Translations under genes and position numbers: made by a program
Notes under the pieces: generated by a model
The model's database searches: none
Seen by the model: the letters and a program-made list of their open reading frames with translations, nothing else
What the model was told of the DNA's origin: nothing
Source of the DNA: Massilia sp. YIM B02769
GTDB lineage: Bacteria > Pseudomonadota > Gammaproteobacteria > Burkholderiales > Burkholderiaceae_D
Direction of reading: 5' to 3'
Assembly: GCF_030411995.1 (NCBI RefSeq)
Contig: NZ_JASNRC010000009.1
Span: forward strand, 1 to 64,000
Length of the DNA stretch: 64,000 nucleotides
Shown here: positions 18,045-27,986 of the stretch, in pieces
Layout of the letters: each line of letters starts with the position of its first letter
Position numbering within the stretch: the first letter of the stretch is position 1

Positions 18045-18563
18045 ATGGCAAAAATGCAAGCGAAAATGGCAAGCGACAAGCCGGATGATGGCATGCGCGA
18101 AAAAATGATCGCGATCAACCGCGTGACCAAAGTGGTCAAGGGTGGTCGTATCATGGGTTTTGCAGCGCTGACCGTTGTCGGTGACGGCGATGGCCGCATC
18201 GGCATGGGCAAAGGCAAGTCGAAGGAAGTTCCAGTCGGCGTGCAAAAAGCGATGGAAGAAGCCCGCCGCAACCTGATCAAGGTGCCTCTCAAGAACGGTA
18301 CCCTGCACCACACCGTCTCCGGTCGTCACGGCGCCTCGCGCGTCATGATGATGCCAGCCAAGCCTGGTACCGGCGTGATCGCTGGTGGCGCAATGCGCGC
18401 CATCTTCGAGGTGATGGGCGTGACCGACGTGGTCGCCAAGTCGACCGGTTCGTCGAACCCGTACAACCTGGTTCGCGCGACCCTCGACGGTCTGGCAAAA
18501 ATGAGCACTCCGGCTGACATCGCTGCCAAGCGCGGCAAGTCGGTCGAAGACATCATCGGCTAA
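18045..18563 (+). CDS. rpsE: 30S ribosomal protein S5
   Basis: A 172-residue S5 with [22 protein letters not shown] in the dsRBD-like N-terminal domain and [16 protein letters not shown] in the C-terminal half. It affects decoding accuracy and mRNA unwinding. Sequence in the spectinomycin-contact loop looks ordinary. Confidence 0.98.
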   Translation: MAKMQAKMASDKPDDGMREKMIAINRVTKVVKGGRIMGFAALTVVGDGDGRIGMGKGKSKEVPVGVQKAMEEARRNLIKVPLKNGTLHHTVSGRHGASRVMMMPAKPGTGVIAGGAMRAIFEVMGVTDVVAKSTGSSNPYNLVRATLDGLAKMSTPADIAAKRGKSVEDIIG

Positions 18564-18573
18564 GGTGAAGACA

Positions 18574-18753
18574 ATGGCAAACACCATCAAAGTACAACTG
18601 GTCAAGGGCCTGATCGGCACCCGTCAAGACCACCGCGCTACCGTGCGTGGTCTGGGTCTGCGCCGCGTCAACTCGGTCTCCGAGTTGCAGGACACCCCGT
18701 CGGTGCGCGGCATGATCAACAAAGTCTCGTACCTCGTTAAAGTAGTCGGGTAA
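18574..18753 (+). CDS. rpmD: 50S ribosomal protein L30
   Basis: A 59-residue L30 ([15 protein letters not shown]...). I chose ATG 18574 by homology; an in-frame GTG at 18565 overlaps the AAGGTG ribosome-binding site. Its stop codon lies in the 5' arm of the hairpin at 18749-18768. Confidence 0.97.
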   Translation: MANTIKVQLVKGLIGTRQDHRATVRGLGLRRVNSVSELQDTPSVRGMINKVSYLVKVVG

Positions 18754-18768
18754 GCCTTCGGGCTTACC
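18749..18768 (+). other. Intercistronic UUCG hairpin between rpmD and rplO
   Basis: GGTAAGCC (18749-18756) pairs perfectly with GGCTTACC (18761-18768) around a TTCG tetraloop and includes the rpmD stop codon. No T-run follows, so it more likely shapes mRNA stability or coupling than terminates. Confidence 0.6.
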
Positions 18769-18782
18769 TAACGGAGAAAACA

Positions 18783-19214
18783 ATGGAATTGAATACCATT
18801 CAACCAGCTGACGGCGCCAAGCACGCTAAGCGTCGCGTCGGCCGCGGTATCGGCTCCGGCCTGGGCAAGACCGCCGGTCGCGGTCACAAGGGTCAGAAAT
18901 CGCGTTCGGGCGGCTTCCACAAAGTCGGCTTCGAAGGCGGCCAGATGCCTCTGCAGCGTCGTCTGCCGAAGCGCGGCTTCAAGTCGCTCAACGCCACCTT
19001 CAAGGCTGAAGTCCGTCTGTCGGACCTGAACGCCCTGGCCGTCGGCGAAGTCGACATCCTGGTCCTGAAGCAAGCAGGCATCCTGCCGGTGGTGGCACGC
19101 GACGTGCGCGTCATCCTGTCGGGCGAGATCACCAAAGCGGTGAACCTCAAGGGCCTGAAAGCGACCGCGGGCGCGAAAGCGGCCATCGAAGCAGCTGGCG
19201 GTTCGGTCGCGTAA
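18783..19214 (+). CDS. rplO: 50S ribosomal protein L15
   Basis: A 143-residue L15 with the Gly/Arg/Lys-rich N-terminus ([19 protein letters not shown], about residues 21-39) that threads through 23S rRNA. A late 50S assembly protein. RBS CGGAG 8-9 bases upstream. Confidence 0.98.
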   Translation: MELNTIQPADGAKHAKRRVGRGIGSGLGKTAGRGHKGQKSRSGGFHKVGFEGGQMPLQRRLPKRGFKSLNATFKAEVRLSDLNALAVGEVDILVLKQAGILPVVARDVRVILSGEITKAVNLKGLKATAGAKAAIEAAGGSVA

Positions 19215-19242
19215 AGCGATCGCTGCCTGATCGGAGCAAAAA

Positions 19243-20577
19243 TTGGCGACTAATTCACAACTTGGTAAAAGCGCCGCCGCCGGATTCCCCTGGGGCCGGC
19301 TGTGGTTTTTGCTTGGCGCATTGGTCGTGTACCGCATCGGTGCTCACATCCCGGTCCCCGGGATTGACCCGATCGCGCTGGCGTCGCTGTTCAAGCAGAA
19401 CGAAGGCGGCATCCTGGGCATGTTCAACATGTTCTCGGGTGGTGCCTTGTCCCGCTTTACCGTGTTCGCACTCGGGATCATGCCCTACATTTCGGCTTCG
19501 ATCATCATGCAGCTGGGGTCGATCGTCTCGCCACAGCTGGAAGCGCTGAAGAAGGAAGGCGAAGCAGGGCGCCGCAAGATAACCCAGTACACCCGTTACT
19601 TCACGGTGGCTCTGGCGTTGTTCCAGGCGTTCGGCATCGCCGTCGCGCTCGAGGCCCAGCCGGGTCTTGTGCTCGAACCTGGCATGGCATTCCGCTTCGT
19701 CACGGTCGTGTCGCTGCTGACCGGCACCATGTTCCTCATGTGGCTGGGCGAGCAGATCACCGAACGTGGCCTGGGCAACGGCATTTCGATCATCATCTTC
19801 GCCGGTATCGCCGCTGGCCTGCCGTCGGCACTGGGTGGCCTGTTCACCCTGGTATCGAACGGTTCGATCGGCAGCTTCACCGCGATCCTGATCGTGCTCC
19901 TGGTGATTGGTGTGACGTTTGCAGTCGTGTTCGTGGAACGTGGCCAGCGCAAGATCCTCGTGAATTACGCCAAGCGCCAGGTCGGCAACAAGGTGTACGG
20001 TGGCCAAACCAGCCACCTGCCCCTGAAGCTGAACATGGCCGGCGTGATCCCGCCGATCTTCGCGTCCTCGATCATCCTGTTCCCGGCGACGATCGTCGAC
20101 TGGTACACGCGCGGCAAGGATTCCAACGGTCCCTTCATCGGGTTCCTGAAGGATCTGGCTGCCTCGCTGACGACCGGCGAACCGATCCACGCGTTGCTGT
20201 ATGCGGTGGCGATTGTGTTCTTCTGCTTCTTCTACACCGCGCTGGTATTCAACAGCAAGGAAACGGCGGACAACTTGAAGAAGAGCGGCGCGTTTGTTCC
20301 GGGCATCCGTCCGGGCGAGCAGACCGCGCGCTACATCGACAAGATCCTGATGCGCCTGACCCTGGCCGGTGCGGTCTATATCACCGTCGTGTGCCTGGTG
20401 CCGGAGTTCCTGCAGTCGTTTGCGAAAGTTCCTTTCTATTTCGGCGGCACGTCACTCCTGATTATCGTGGTGGTGACCATGGACTTCATGGCACAAGTGC
20501 AGAACTACGTCATGTCGCAGCAATACGAATCGCTGCTGCGCAAGGCTAACTTCAAGGGCGGAATCCCGTCGCGTTAA
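19243..20577 (+). CDS. secY: Protein translocase subunit SecY
   Basis: A 444-residue channel protein of the Sec translocon with ten predicted membrane helices. Signatures are the plug-domain stretch [21 protein letters not shown] near residues 65-85 and the cytoplasmic-loop [14 protein letters not shown]-like segment. The start is TTG at 19243 (TTG-GCG-ACT), with GGAG about 9 bases upstream. It exports unfolded proteins with SecA and SecE/G and inserts membrane proteins. Confidence 0.97.
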   Translation: MATNSQLGKSAAAGFPWGRLWFLLGALVVYRIGAHIPVPGIDPIALASLFKQNEGGILGMFNMFSGGALSRFTVFALGIMPYISASIIMQLGSIVSPQLEALKKEGEAGRRKITQYTRYFTVALALFQAFGIAVALEAQPGLVLEPGMAFRFVTVVSLLTGTMFLMWLGEQITERGLGNGISIIIFAGIAAGLPSALGGLFTLVSNGSIGSFTAILIVLLVIGVTFAVVFVERGQRKILVNYAKRQVGNKVYGGQTSHLPLKLNMAGVIPPIFASSIILFPATIVDWYTRGKDSNGPFIGFLKDLAASLTTGEPIHALLYAVAIVFFCFFYTALVFNSKETADNLKKSGAFVPGIRPGEQTARYIDKILMRLTLAGAVYITVVCLVPEFLQSFAKVPFYFGGTSLLIIVVVTMDFMAQVQNYVMSQQYESLLRKANFKGGIPSR

Positions 20578-20597
20578 GCGCGGGAGGAATGGACCGA

Positions 20598-20816
20598 ATG
20601 GCAAAAGACGACGTCATCCAAATGCAAGGCGAGATTCTCGAGAATCTCCCAAATGCGACATTTCGCGTAAAGCTGGAAAACGGGCATGTGGTCCTGGGGC
20701 ATATCTCGGGTAAAATGCGGATGAACTATATCCGCATCCTCCCGGGAGACAAGGTAACGGTCGAACTGACGCCGTACGACTTGTCCCGGGCGCGCATCGT
20801 ATTCCGCACCAAGTAA
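20598..20816 (+). CDS. infA: Translation initiation factor IF-1
   Basis: A 72-residue OB-fold protein, [18 protein letters not shown]... to [10 protein letters not shown] chose ATG 20598; GGGAGGA at 20582-20588 is well spaced for it, whereas the in-frame ATG at 20589 touches that site. IF-1 blocks the A site during initiation. Betaproteobacteria commonly carry infA here and often a second copy elsewhere. Confidence 0.97.
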   Translation: MAKDDVIQMQGEILENLPNATFRVKLENGHVVLGHISGKMRMNYIRILPGDKVTVELTPYDLSRARIVFRTK

Positions 20817-20852
20817 AAAATATTAAGTAAACTCACCAGAAGAGAGTACAAA

Positions 20853-20966
20853 ATGAAAGTTAATGCTTCAGTCAAGCGGATCTGCCGCAACTGCAAGATC
20901 ATCAAGCGCAAGGGCGTGGTCCGCGTGATCTGCGTCGAGCCGCGTCACAAGCAGCGTCAAGGTTAA
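20853..20966 (+). CDS. rpmJ: 50S ribosomal protein L36
   Basis: A 37-residue protein starting [15 protein letters not shown]. The zinc ligands Cys11, Cys14, Cys27 and His32 are all present, so this is the zinc-binding form. RBS AGAGAG is about 6 bases upstream. The gene is too short for most gene finders but is standard between infA and rpsM. Confidence 0.97.
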   Translation: MKVNASVKRICRNCKIIKRKGVVRVICVEPRHKQRQG

Positions 20967-20978
20967 GAGGAATAACGA

Positions 20979-21344
20979 ATGGCACGTATTGCAGGGGTTA
21001 ACATCCCAAATCATCAGCACACTGTTATCGGCCTGACGGCGATCTACGGTGTTGGCCGTCCACGTTCGCAGAAGATCTGCGAAGCGACCGGTATCGCGAC
21101 CAACAAAAAGGTCAAGGACCTGGACGACAACGAACTCGAGAAGCTGCGTGACGAAGTCGCGAAGTTTGTCGTGGAAGGCGACCTGCGCCGCGAACTGTCC
21201 ATGAACATCAAGCGTCTGATGGATCTGGGTTGCTACCGCGGCATGCGTCACCGTAAGGGTCTGCCAGTGCGCGGCCAGCGTACCCGCACCAATGCACGTA
21301 CCCGCAAAGGTCCGCGCAAGGCCGCTCAATCGCTGAAGAAATAA
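20979..21344 (+). CDS. rpsM: 30S ribosomal protein S13
   Basis: A 121-residue S13 with [14 protein letters not shown] at the start, the helix-two-turns-helix and the C-terminal tail [16 protein letters not shown] that touches P-site tRNA. First gene of the alpha operon, 12 bases after rpmJ. Confidence 0.98.
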   Translation: MARIAGVNIPNHQHTVIGLTAIYGVGRPRSQKICEATGIATNKKVKDLDDNELEKLRDEVAKFVVEGDLRRELSMNIKRLMDLGCYRGMRHRKGLPVRGQRTRTNARTRKGPRKAAQSLKK

Positions 21345-21358
21345 TCTAGGAACCGACC

Positions 21359-21763
21359 ATGGCTAAGCAACAAAGCAGCGCAGCAGCAGCTCGCGTCCGC
21401 AAGAAAGTCAAGAAGAACGTGGCTGAGGGCATCGCCCACGTCCACGCTTCGTTCAACAACACCATCATCACGATCACCGACCGCCAGGGCAACGCCCTGT
21501 CGTGGGCGACGTCGGGTGGCGCTGGCTTCAAGGGCTCGCGTAAATCGACCCCGTTCGCGGCACAGGTCGCTGCTGAAGCAGCCGGCAAGGTCGCACAAGA
21601 AAGCGGCGTGAAGAACCTGGAAGTGCGCATCAAGGGCCCAGGCCCAGGCCGTGAATCGGCTGTGCGCGCACTGAACAACCTGGGCATCAAGATCACCGAG
21701 ATCCAGGACGTTACCCCAGTTCCGCACAACGGCTGCCGTCCTCCAAAGCGTCGTCGTATCTAA
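21359..21763 (+). CDS. rpsK: 30S ribosomal protein S11
   Basis: A 134-residue S11 with [15 protein letters not shown] and the C-terminal [16 protein letters not shown]. It forms the 30S platform with S18 and S21. The N-terminus carries a short Ser/Ala/Gln run. A 246-base gap follows before rpsD. Confidence 0.98.
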   Translation: MAKQQSSAAAARVRKKVKKNVAEGIAHVHASFNNTIITITDRQGNALSWATSGGAGFKGSRKSTPFAAQVAAEAAGKVAQESGVKNLEVRIKGPGPGRESAVRALNNLGIKITEIQDVTPVPHNGCRPPKRRRI

Positions 21764-21868
21764 ATACGGAAGAGGGAGCGGATTCCGATCTGTTCCCCTG
21801 CTGTTGCAGACCGACGTCGTCGAAGACGCATCGTTTCAAATATGCCGGTGCAGGTGCCCGAATTCGGG

Positions 21869-21910
21869 TATACTGCCCGGCTATTCTCGCCTCGGACTTC
21901 GGTCCGGGGC
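21869..21910 (+). promoter_or_regulatory. Candidate rpsD promoter -10 and leader hairpin
   Basis: TATACT at 21869-21874 is a good -10 with a poor -35. A hairpin follows: GCCTCGGAC (21889-21897), TTCG loop, GTCCGGGGC (21902-21910). If transcription starts near 21881, the hairpin is in a 130-nt leader of rpsD. In other bacteria S4 represses the alpha operon through such leaders. Confidence 0.4.
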
Positions 21911-22009
21911 GTTCTTTCAGCCACGTCCGCTCTCTCATGGGTCGGACTAGCGCCTGCCGCATCGTTCGCGATGCCTCTGGGGCGTGATTAATACATTAAA
22001 GGATTCAAC

Positions 22010-22633
22010 GTGGCACGTTATATCGGACCAAAAGCAAAACTGTCGCGCCGTGAAGGCACCGACCTGTTCCTGAAGAGCGCACGCCGCTCGCTCGACTCGA
22101 AGTGCAAACTGGACGTCAAGCCAGGCCAGCACGGCGTCAAGTCGGGTGCCCGCACCTCGGACTACGGCAACCAGCTGCGTGAAAAGCAGAAGGTCAAGCG
22201 CATGTACGGCATCCTGGAACGCCAGTTCCGTCGCTACTTCGCCGAAGCATCGCGTAAAAAAGGCAACACCGGCGAAACCCTGCTGAAGCTGCTGGAATCG
22301 CGTCTGGACAACGTTACCTACCGCATGGGCTTCGGCTCGACCCGCGCCGAAGCGCGCCAGCTGGTCAGCCACAAGGCCTTCACCGTCAACGGTAACGTCG
22401 TGAACATCGCTTCGTACGCCGTCAAGACCGGCGACGTCATCGCCGTTCGCGAAAAGGCCAAGAAGCAAGTGCGTATCGTCGAAGCCCTGTCGCTGGCTGA
22501 ACAAGTCGGCATGCCGAGCTGGGTCTCGGTCGACAGCAAGAAGATGGAAGGCACCTTCCGTTCGTTCCCAGAGCGTAACGAGATCGCTGCCGACGTCAAC
22601 GAAGCGCTGATCGTCGAACTGTACTCGCGTTAA
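22010..22633 (+). CDS. rpsD: 30S ribosomal protein S4
   Basis: A 207-residue S4 with [20 protein letters not shown] and an S4 RNA-binding domain ([21 protein letters not shown] region, about residues 96-116). It nucleates 30S assembly by binding the 16S 5' domain. A 246-base leader-like gap precedes it and a hairpin follows. Confidence 0.98.
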   Translation: MARYIGPKAKLSRREGTDLFLKSARRSLDSKCKLDVKPGQHGVKSGARTSDYGNQLREKQKVKRMYGILERQFRRYFAEASRKKGNTGETLLKLLESRLDNVTYRMGFGSTRAEARQLVSHKAFTVNGNVVNIASYAVKTGDVIAVREKAKKQVRIVEALSLAEQVGMPSWVSVDSKKMEGTFRSFPERNEIAADVNEALIVELYSR

Positions 22634-22656
22634 TCGCTGGTAGGGATCGGTAGATT

Positions 22657-22681
22657 CGCCCGCTCGCTACGCGAGTGGGCG
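22657..22681 (+). terminator. Hairpin after rpsD
   Basis: An 11-bp stem, 22657-22667 with 22671-22681, and a TAC loop, followed by TCTCTGCTTCT. Possibly a partial terminator before rpoA. Confidence 0.45.
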
Positions 22682-22773
22682 TCTCTGCTTCTACGATTTA
22701 AGATCAAAAGCAGCAATTACAAGCCATCAGCCTTATCGGTGTAACGAGCCGAGGGTATTGAAGAGGACATTTC

Positions 22774-23751
22774 ATGCAAAATAGTTTGTTGAAGCCACGT
22801 ATCATCGACGTCGAAGCCCTGGGCGCCGGTCACGCAAAAGTCGTGATGGAGCCGTTCGAACGTGGCTATGGCCACACGCTGGGTAACGCGCTGCGCCGCG
22901 TCCTGCTGTCGTCGATGATCGGCTACGCGCCGACCGAAGTGACGATCGCCGGTGTCGTGCACGAGTACTCGTCGCTGGACGGCGTGCAGGAAGACGTCGT
23001 CGACCTGCTGCTGAACCTGAAGGGTGTCGTGTTCAAGGTGCACAACCGTGACTCCGTGACCCTGACCCTGAAGAAGGAAGGCGAAGGCGCCGTGCTGGCA
23101 TCGGACATCGATCTGCCGCATGACGTGGAACTGATCAACCCGGACCACGTGATCGCTCACCTGACCGCCGGTGGCAAGCTGGACATGCAGATCAAGGTCG
23201 AGAAGGGCCGTGGTTACGTGCCAGGTAACGTCCGTCGCCTGTCGGAAGACACCAACAAGACGATCGGCCGCATCATCCTGGACGCATCGTTCTCGCCAGT
23301 GCGCCGCGTGTCGTACGCCGTCGAATCGGCGCGCGTCGAGCAGCGTACCGACCTGGACAAGCTGATCATCAACATCGAGACCAACGGCGTCATCACCCCG
23401 GAAGAAGCGATCCGCCAGTCGGCACGCGTCCTGGTTGACCAGCTGAACGTCTTCGCCGCACTGGAAGGCACGGAAGCCGCCGCCGAAGCACCATCGCGTG
23501 CTCCGCTGGTCGATCCGATCCTGCTGCGTCCGGTCGACGACCTGGAACTGACCGTGCGTTCGGCGAACTGCCTGAAAGCAGAAAACATCTACTACATCGG
23601 CGACCTGATCCAGCGTTCGGAAAACGAACTGCTGAAGACGCCGAACCTGGGCCGCAAGTCGCTCAACGAAATCAAGGAAGTCCTGGCTTCGCGCGGCTTG
23701 ACCCTGGGCATGAAACTCGAGAACTGGCCACCTGCAGGCCTCGAGAAGTAA
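22774..23751 (+). CDS. rpoA: RNA polymerase alpha subunit
   Basis: A 325-residue alpha subunit. The N-terminal assembly domain has [23 protein letters not shown] (about residues 28-50). A linker near 235-250 leads to the C-terminal DNA- and activator-binding domain with the helix-hairpin-helix [20 protein letters not shown]. Standard place between rpsD and rplQ. Confidence 0.98.
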   Translation: MQNSLLKPRIIDVEALGAGHAKVVMEPFERGYGHTLGNALRRVLLSSMIGYAPTEVTIAGVVHEYSSLDGVQEDVVDLLLNLKGVVFKVHNRDSVTLTLKKEGEGAVLASDIDLPHDVELINPDHVIAHLTAGGKLDMQIKVEKGRGYVPGNVRRLSEDTNKTIGRIILDASFSPVRRVSYAVESARVEQRTDLDKLIINIETNGVITPEEAIRQSARVLVDQLNVFAALEGTEAAAEAPSRAPLVDPILLRPVDDLELTVRSANCLKAENIYYIGDLIQRSENELLKTPNLGRKSLNEIKEVLASRGLTLGMKLENWPPAGLEK

Positions 23752-23761
23752 TTTGTACTAC

Positions 23762-23787
23762 CTGCCCGGACAATGTTGTCCGGGCAG
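23762..23787 (+). terminator. Hairpin between rpoA and rplQ
   Basis: A perfect 12-bp stem, 23762-23773 with 23776-23787, followed by TCTTAAA. Weak T-run, so probably an attenuator. Confidence 0.5.
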
Positions 23788-23872
23788 TCTTAAACCACAT
23801 GAACCGGTCCGCGTTCCTGCGCAAGCCTGAACGATCGAAGAACTGGACTTTATACACTCGAAAGGAAGTACC

Positions 23873-24268
23873 ATGCGTCACCGTCACGGCCTCCGTAAGC
23901 TGAACCGTACCTCGTCCCACCGTCTCGCCATGCTGCGCAACATGACCGTCTCGCTGCTGCGTCATGAAGCCATCAAGACCACCGTGCCGAAAGCCAAGGA
24001 ACTGCGTCGCGTCATCGAACCGATCCTGACCCTGGGCAAGACCGACACCCTGGCCAACAAGCGCCTGGCATTCGCCCGCCTGCGCGACCGCGAAATGGTG
24101 CAGAAGCTGTTCGCCGAACTGGGCCCACGTTACGCCAACCGTAACGGCGGCTACCTGCGCATCCTGAAAATGGGTTTCCGCGTGGGCGACAATGCGCCAA
24201 TGGCCTACGTCGAGCTGCTGGACCGTCCGGAAGTCACCTCGGCTGAAGAAGCACCGACCGCCGAGTAA
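23873..24268 (+). CDS. rplQ: 50S ribosomal protein L17
   Basis: A 131-residue L17 with [17 protein letters not shown] at the start. It lies next to the tunnel exit. AAAGGA precedes the ATG. It closes the alpha operon, with a strong terminator 24 bases downstream. Confidence 0.98.
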   Translation: MRHRHGLRKLNRTSSHRLAMLRNMTVSLLRHEAIKTTVPKAKELRRVIEPILTLGKTDTLANKRLAFARLRDREMVQKLFAELGPRYANRNGGYLRILKMGFRVGDNAPMAYVELLDRPEVTSAEEAPTAE

Positions 24269-24291
24269 TATCCGCGTCAAGCGACAAGAAA

Positions 24292-24318
24292 AACCAGGCC
24301 GCGTGCCTGGTTTTTTTT
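24292..24318 (+). terminator. Rho-independent terminator of the alpha operon
   Basis: AACCAGGC (24292-24299) pairs with GCCTGGTT (24305-24312), leading into an eight-T run (24311-24318). Confidence 0.93.
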
Positions 24319-24414
24319 CGCCTGCGCGAAACACGCGGCGCGAGTCGACGGGTGTTACCCATCGGCAGGCACTCCGGTGTACCATTCCTGCGCTGTCGTC
24401 ATCCAAAGGAAGTC

Positions 24415-26415
24415 ATGTCCCTGTTCCGTCTTCGTGAAGTGCGCGTGTCGCTGCTCGCCGCCCTGTCCCTGCTGTTCGTCCTCGTCGCCGTGCTGATCGC
24501 ACCGGCCCGCGCCGCCGAGGACTTCCTCGACCCGGCCGTCGCCTTCAAGTTCTCGGCGCGCATGGAAGGCGAGCGCACGGCGGTTGTCACCTACGACATC
24601 GCGCCCGGCTACTACATGTACCGCGAGCGCTTCGCCTTCAATGCGCGCGGCGCCAAGCTGGGCGCGTCGCAGATCCCGGCCGGGAAAGTCAAATTCGACG
24701 AGACCTTCGGCAAGGAAGTCGAGACCTATCACGGCGCGGTGACGATCCGCATTCCGGTCGAGGGCAGCGGAGCCTTTACCCTGAACGCCACCAGCCAGGG
24801 CTGCGCCGATGCGGGCCTGTGCTATCCGCCGCAGGAACACAGCGCGCAACTGGCCGCCGCCGGCGGCGCGGCGCCGGAGGCGAGCATTCCCCTCGGTGCG
24901 AACGGCAACGCCCCGGCGGCCCTGTCGTCGGCGCCGCGAGGCGAGGGCGGGGCGGCTGCACGCCTCGGCTTGCCGGTCGATAGCGCGCCCGCAGTCGATA
25001 CGCCGGCCCAGACAGCAGCCCAGCCGCCAGCAGCCCAGCCGCCAGCAGCCCAGCAGCCAACCGAAGGCACGCCGCCAGCGACGGCCGCGCCGGCCGCAGC
25101 CGGTGCGCCATCCAATGCGGCCTCCAGCGCGACATCTACCGCGCCATCCGCCGCCCCATCCGACCTCTCCGCCATCGACTCCGTCCTGCAGGGCGGCCGC
25201 CTGCTCGCCATCGTCCCCGCCTTCATCCTGCTCGGCCTGGGCCTGGCCTTCACACCCTGCGTGCTGCCGATGGTGCCGATCCTGTCCTCGATCATCGTGG
25301 GCGAGGGCGGCAAGGTAAGACGCTCGCGCGGCCTGGTGCTGTCGCTGACCTATTCGCTGGGCATGGCCATCGTCTACACCGCGCTCGGCGTGGCCGCCGG
25401 CCTGATCGGCGAAGGCCTGGCCGCCGCCCTGCAGAATCCCTGGGTGCTGGGCAGCTTCGCGCTGCTGATCGTGGCCATGGCGATGTCGATGTTCGGCTAC
25501 TACGAACTGCAGATGCCGGCCTCGCTGCAGACGCGCCTGAGCGGCGTCTCGAACCGCCAGGCTTCGGGCAAGCTGGCCGGCGTGTTCGCCATGGGTGCGA
25601 TCTCGGCCCTGATCGTCGGCCCCTGCGTTGCCGCGCCGCTGGCCGGCGCTCTGGTCTACATCAGCCAGACGCGCGACGTGCTGGTCGGCGGCGCCGCGCT
25701 GTTCTCGATGGCGATCGGCATGAGCATTCCGCTGCTGCTGGTCGGCGTGTCGGCCGGCTCGCTGCTGCCGAAGGCCGGCGCCTGGATGGATGCCGTGAAG
25801 CGCTTCTTCGGCGTGCTGATGCTGGCGATGGCGCTGTGGCTGGTGTCGCCGGTGCTGCCGCCGGGCGTGCAGATGCTGCTGTGGGCGCTGCTCCTGCTCG
25901 GCTATGGCGCCTGGCTGCTGCGCCGGCGCGGGCACTGGGCCGCGCTCGCCCTGGGCGCCATATGCGGCATCCTGGGCGCGATGCAGCTGGTCGGCGTGGC
26001 CAGCGGCGGCCGCGACCCCTTGGCGCCGCTGGCGCACCTGACCGGCACCCAGAAGCAGCCGCTGCACTTCACGCGCGTGAAGACCGTGGCCGACCTGGAT
26101 GCGGCCCTGGCCCAGCTGGGCGGCAAGACCGCGATGCTCGACTTCTATGCCGACTGGTGCGTGTCCTGCAAGGAGATGGAGAAGCTGACCTTCGTCGACC
26201 CGCAGGTGCAGGCCAGGCTGGCAAATACGGTGCTGCTGCAGGTCGACGTGACGGCCAACGATGCCGCCGACAAGGCGATGCTGAAACGCTTCGGATTGTT
26301 CGGGCCGCCGGGGATCATCTTCTTCGACAAGTCTGGCAGGGAGATCGCGGACAGCCGCGTGATCGGTTACCAGAACGCCGGCAAGTTCCTGGTATCGCTC
26401 GAGAAGCTGGACTAA
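24415..26415 (+). CDS. dsbD: Thiol:disulfide interchange protein DsbD
   Basis: A 666-residue transmembrane electron carrier. It has a signal peptide (residues 1-33), a periplasmic alpha domain with the Cys pair CADAGLC, and a low-complexity Ala/Pro/Gln linker (about 190-255). An eight-helix membrane domain follows with the active cysteines in FTPCVLPMVPI and GPCVAAPL. The C-terminal thioredoxin domain has CVSC near residue 582. It passes electrons from cytosolic thioredoxin to periplasmic DsbC/DsbG and cytochrome c assembly. I chose ATG 24415, which has AAAGGA 4-5 bases upstream. Confidence 0.95.
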   Translation: MSLFRLREVRVSLLAALSLLFVLVAVLIAPARAAEDFLDPAVAFKFSARMEGERTAVVTYDIAPGYYMYRERFAFNARGAKLGASQIPAGKVKFDETFGKEVETYHGAVTIRIPVEGSGAFTLNATSQGCADAGLCYPPQEHSAQLAAAGGAAPEASIPLGANGNAPAALSSAPRGEGGAAARLGLPVDSAPAVDTPAQTAAQPPAAQPPAAQQPTEGTPPATAAPAAAGAPSNAASSATSTAPSAAPSDLSAIDSVLQGGRLLAIVPAFILLGLGLAFTPCVLPMVPILSSIIVGEGGKVRRSRGLVLSLTYSLGMAIVYTALGVAAGLIGEGLAAALQNPWVLGSFALLIVAMAMSMFGYYELQMPASLQTRLSGVSNRQASGKLAGVFAMGAISALIVGPCVAAPLAGALVYISQTRDVLVGGAALFSMAIGMSIPLLLVGVSAGSLLPKAGAWMDAVKRFFGVLMLAMALWLVSPVLPPGVQMLLWALLLLGYGAWLLRRRGHWAALALGAICGILGAMQLVGVASGGRDPLAPLAHLTGTQKQPLHFTRVKTVADLDAALAQLGGKTAMLDFYADWCVSCKEMEKLTFVDPQVQARLANTVLLQVDVTANDAADKAMLKRFGLFGPPGIIFFDKSGREIADSRVIGYQNAGKFLVSLEKLD

Positions 26416-26548
26416 GCACAAGGCCGGGCAGGCATCGGGCCATAATATTTCCTTGCGGAAAGATCGCGACGCTCATAGAATGAGCACGCCCAGCCGGGCG
26501 GCATGGCCGCTGCCCGGCCGTGTCCGATCATTTCACTGCCGCGAGAAC

Positions 26549-27163
26549 ATGAAGAAAACCCTTAGCGTCGCCTTGCTGTGCTCGGCCGTATTCCTGGCGG
26601 GCTGCGACGAAAAAACACCGAACGACAGCCTCACCGCCAAGACGGTGCGGCCGTATGCCGAGGCCGACCTGCAGGAAGGCCTGGCGATCGACAACTACAA
26701 GCGCCAGAACGGCTGGGAAGACACCAGCGCGATCAACACCTACATCGTCCGCTATGCCTACGACCTGAAACTGACCAAGCCGCTTCCCGAGGTGGTACTG
26801 GCCGCGGCGAACGGGATCATGGACGAGCTGGCCGACGTCAAGAAGAATCCCGGTTTCATGGGCATCAAGGACATGCAGGCGAGCATGAGCCTGTCGCTGG
26901 CCGCATCCGAATGGATAGGCAAGCAGCAGGACTTCGCGCAGCGCCGCGATGCCTTCCTGACGCGTTGCCAGCCCTGCGTCGCCTACTGGAACCAGGAAGG
27001 CGCCGACGATGTCGTACGCGCGCGGCGCAACGCCTTCGTGTATGCCTGGTCCGACCTGGAAGAGAAGGGCTTCAAGGACGCCGCGAAGCCGGGCGACAAG
27101 GTGGCGCGTACCGCCTGGGCATCGTTCATGAAGACCGAACAAGGCTGGATGGCCAAGCAGTAA
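26549..27163 (+). CDS. Uncharacterised lipoprotein
   Basis: A 204-residue protein with a lipoprotein signal, MKKTLSVALLCSAVFLAGC, lipidated at Cys19. The rest is mostly helical and charged, with a C-terminal CQPC pair near residue 140. I do not recognise the family. I chose ATG 26549 because it gives a canonical signal peptide; the ribosome-binding site is weak (GCGAGA). It lies alone between dsbD and a convergent gene, ending at a bidirectional hairpin. Confidence 0.75.
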   Translation: MKKTLSVALLCSAVFLAGCDEKTPNDSLTAKTVRPYAEADLQEGLAIDNYKRQNGWEDTSAINTYIVRYAYDLKLTKPLPEVVLAAANGIMDELADVKKNPGFMGIKDMQASMSLSLAASEWIGKQQDFAQRRDAFLTRCQPCVAYWNQEGADDVVRARRNAFVYAWSDLEEKGFKDAAKPGDKVARTAWASFMKTEQGWMAKQ

Positions 27164-27191
27164 CGCCGCGCCAGCCGCCATGCGACGAAAA

Positions 27192-27215
27192 AAGGGGATG
27201 CAAGCGCATCCCCTT
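27192..27215. terminator. Bidirectional terminator
   Basis: A 10-bp stem, 27192-27201 with 27206-27215, and AAGC loop, with an A-run on the left side. It serves the lipoprotein gene and the convergent Spy/CpxP-like gene. Confidence 0.75.
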
Positions 27216-27236
27216 CGCGTTTCTCAACGAGGCAAC

Positions 27237-27788
27237 TCAGCTTTGCAGCGCCGCGCCGCGCCCGCCATGATGGCCGGGACCGCCGTGGCCATGGTGGTTG
27301 CCGAAGCCGCCGCGCATCGCCTGGCTGTCGAACACTTTCTTCTGTTCCGGCGTGAGCACGGCGTAGAAGTTGTTCAGGGCTGCCAGGCGTGATTCCATGC
27401 GCGCGGTGCGCTGCTTCTGGCGATCGATCATGCGCTCCATGCGCTGCGGCGCGGGCAGGGCGGCGAACTGGCCGCGCTCGCCGGCCTTGGCGGCGCCTTG
27501 CCCCTGCGGACGCTGGGCCGGCTTGCCGGCGGCGAGGAAGGCGGCGAATGCCGGTTCCTGTTGCGCCGTCAGCTTCAGGTCGGCGCGCAGCTTGGCGGCG
27601 CGGGCGGCCTGGCGTTCGGCGCGCTTGGCCTGGCGCTCGGCATGGTGGGCGGCGCGCTGTTCGGCCGTGACGGCGTGGCCGTGGCGGCCTTCCTGTACCG
27701 GCGCCGTGGCGGCGGTCTGGGCGAAGGCGGCGCCGGCGAAACCGACAGCGGCAAAGGCAACCAGGATCTGCTTGCGAAGGGTGTTCAT
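27237..27788 (-). CDS. Spy/CpxP-like periplasmic protein (LTXXQ)
   Basis: A 183-residue exported protein: a signal peptide (MNTLRKQILVAFAAVGFAGA, cut after AFA near residue 23), then a highly charged, Ala/Arg/Gln-rich helical region with two LTxxQ-type motifs (LTAQQ and LTPEQKK). It ends in a His/Gly-rich tail (NHHGHGGPGHHGG) that could bind metal. LTxxQ proteins such as Spy and CpxP are envelope-stress chaperones. I chose ATG 27788, which has AAAGGA upstream. Confidence 0.8.
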   Translation of the reverse strand: MNTLRKQILVAFAAVGFAGAAFAQTAATAPVQEGRHGHAVTAEQRAAHHAERQAKRAERQAARAAKLRADLKLTAQQEPAFAAFLAAGKPAQRPQGQGAAKAGERGQFAALPAPQRMERMIDRQKQRTARMESRLAALNNFYAVLTPEQKKVFDSQAMRGGFGNHHGHGGPGHHGGRGAALQS

Positions 27789-27986
27789 GCGATGTCCTTT
27801 CAGTGTGGGAGTCAGTTCTTGTGCAAGTAATCTGTTCTCTGCACGGGTTCCATGATCTCGGAAAAGTGTAAGCCCAGCGTGTCCCCTGCCACGCACTTTG
27901 TATCAATATGTTTCCCCGTTGAATCCATATACATGCCGATACAAATGCGCTGTTCATGGCTCTTTTAAGTAAGGATAATTGCAGGT

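Noticed and set aside
24355-26421. Long minus-strand frame opposite dsbD
   Set aside because: Its product is low-complexity Arg/His/Gln-rich, has no start signal, and lies fully under a well-supported gene. It is a GC-rich shadow.
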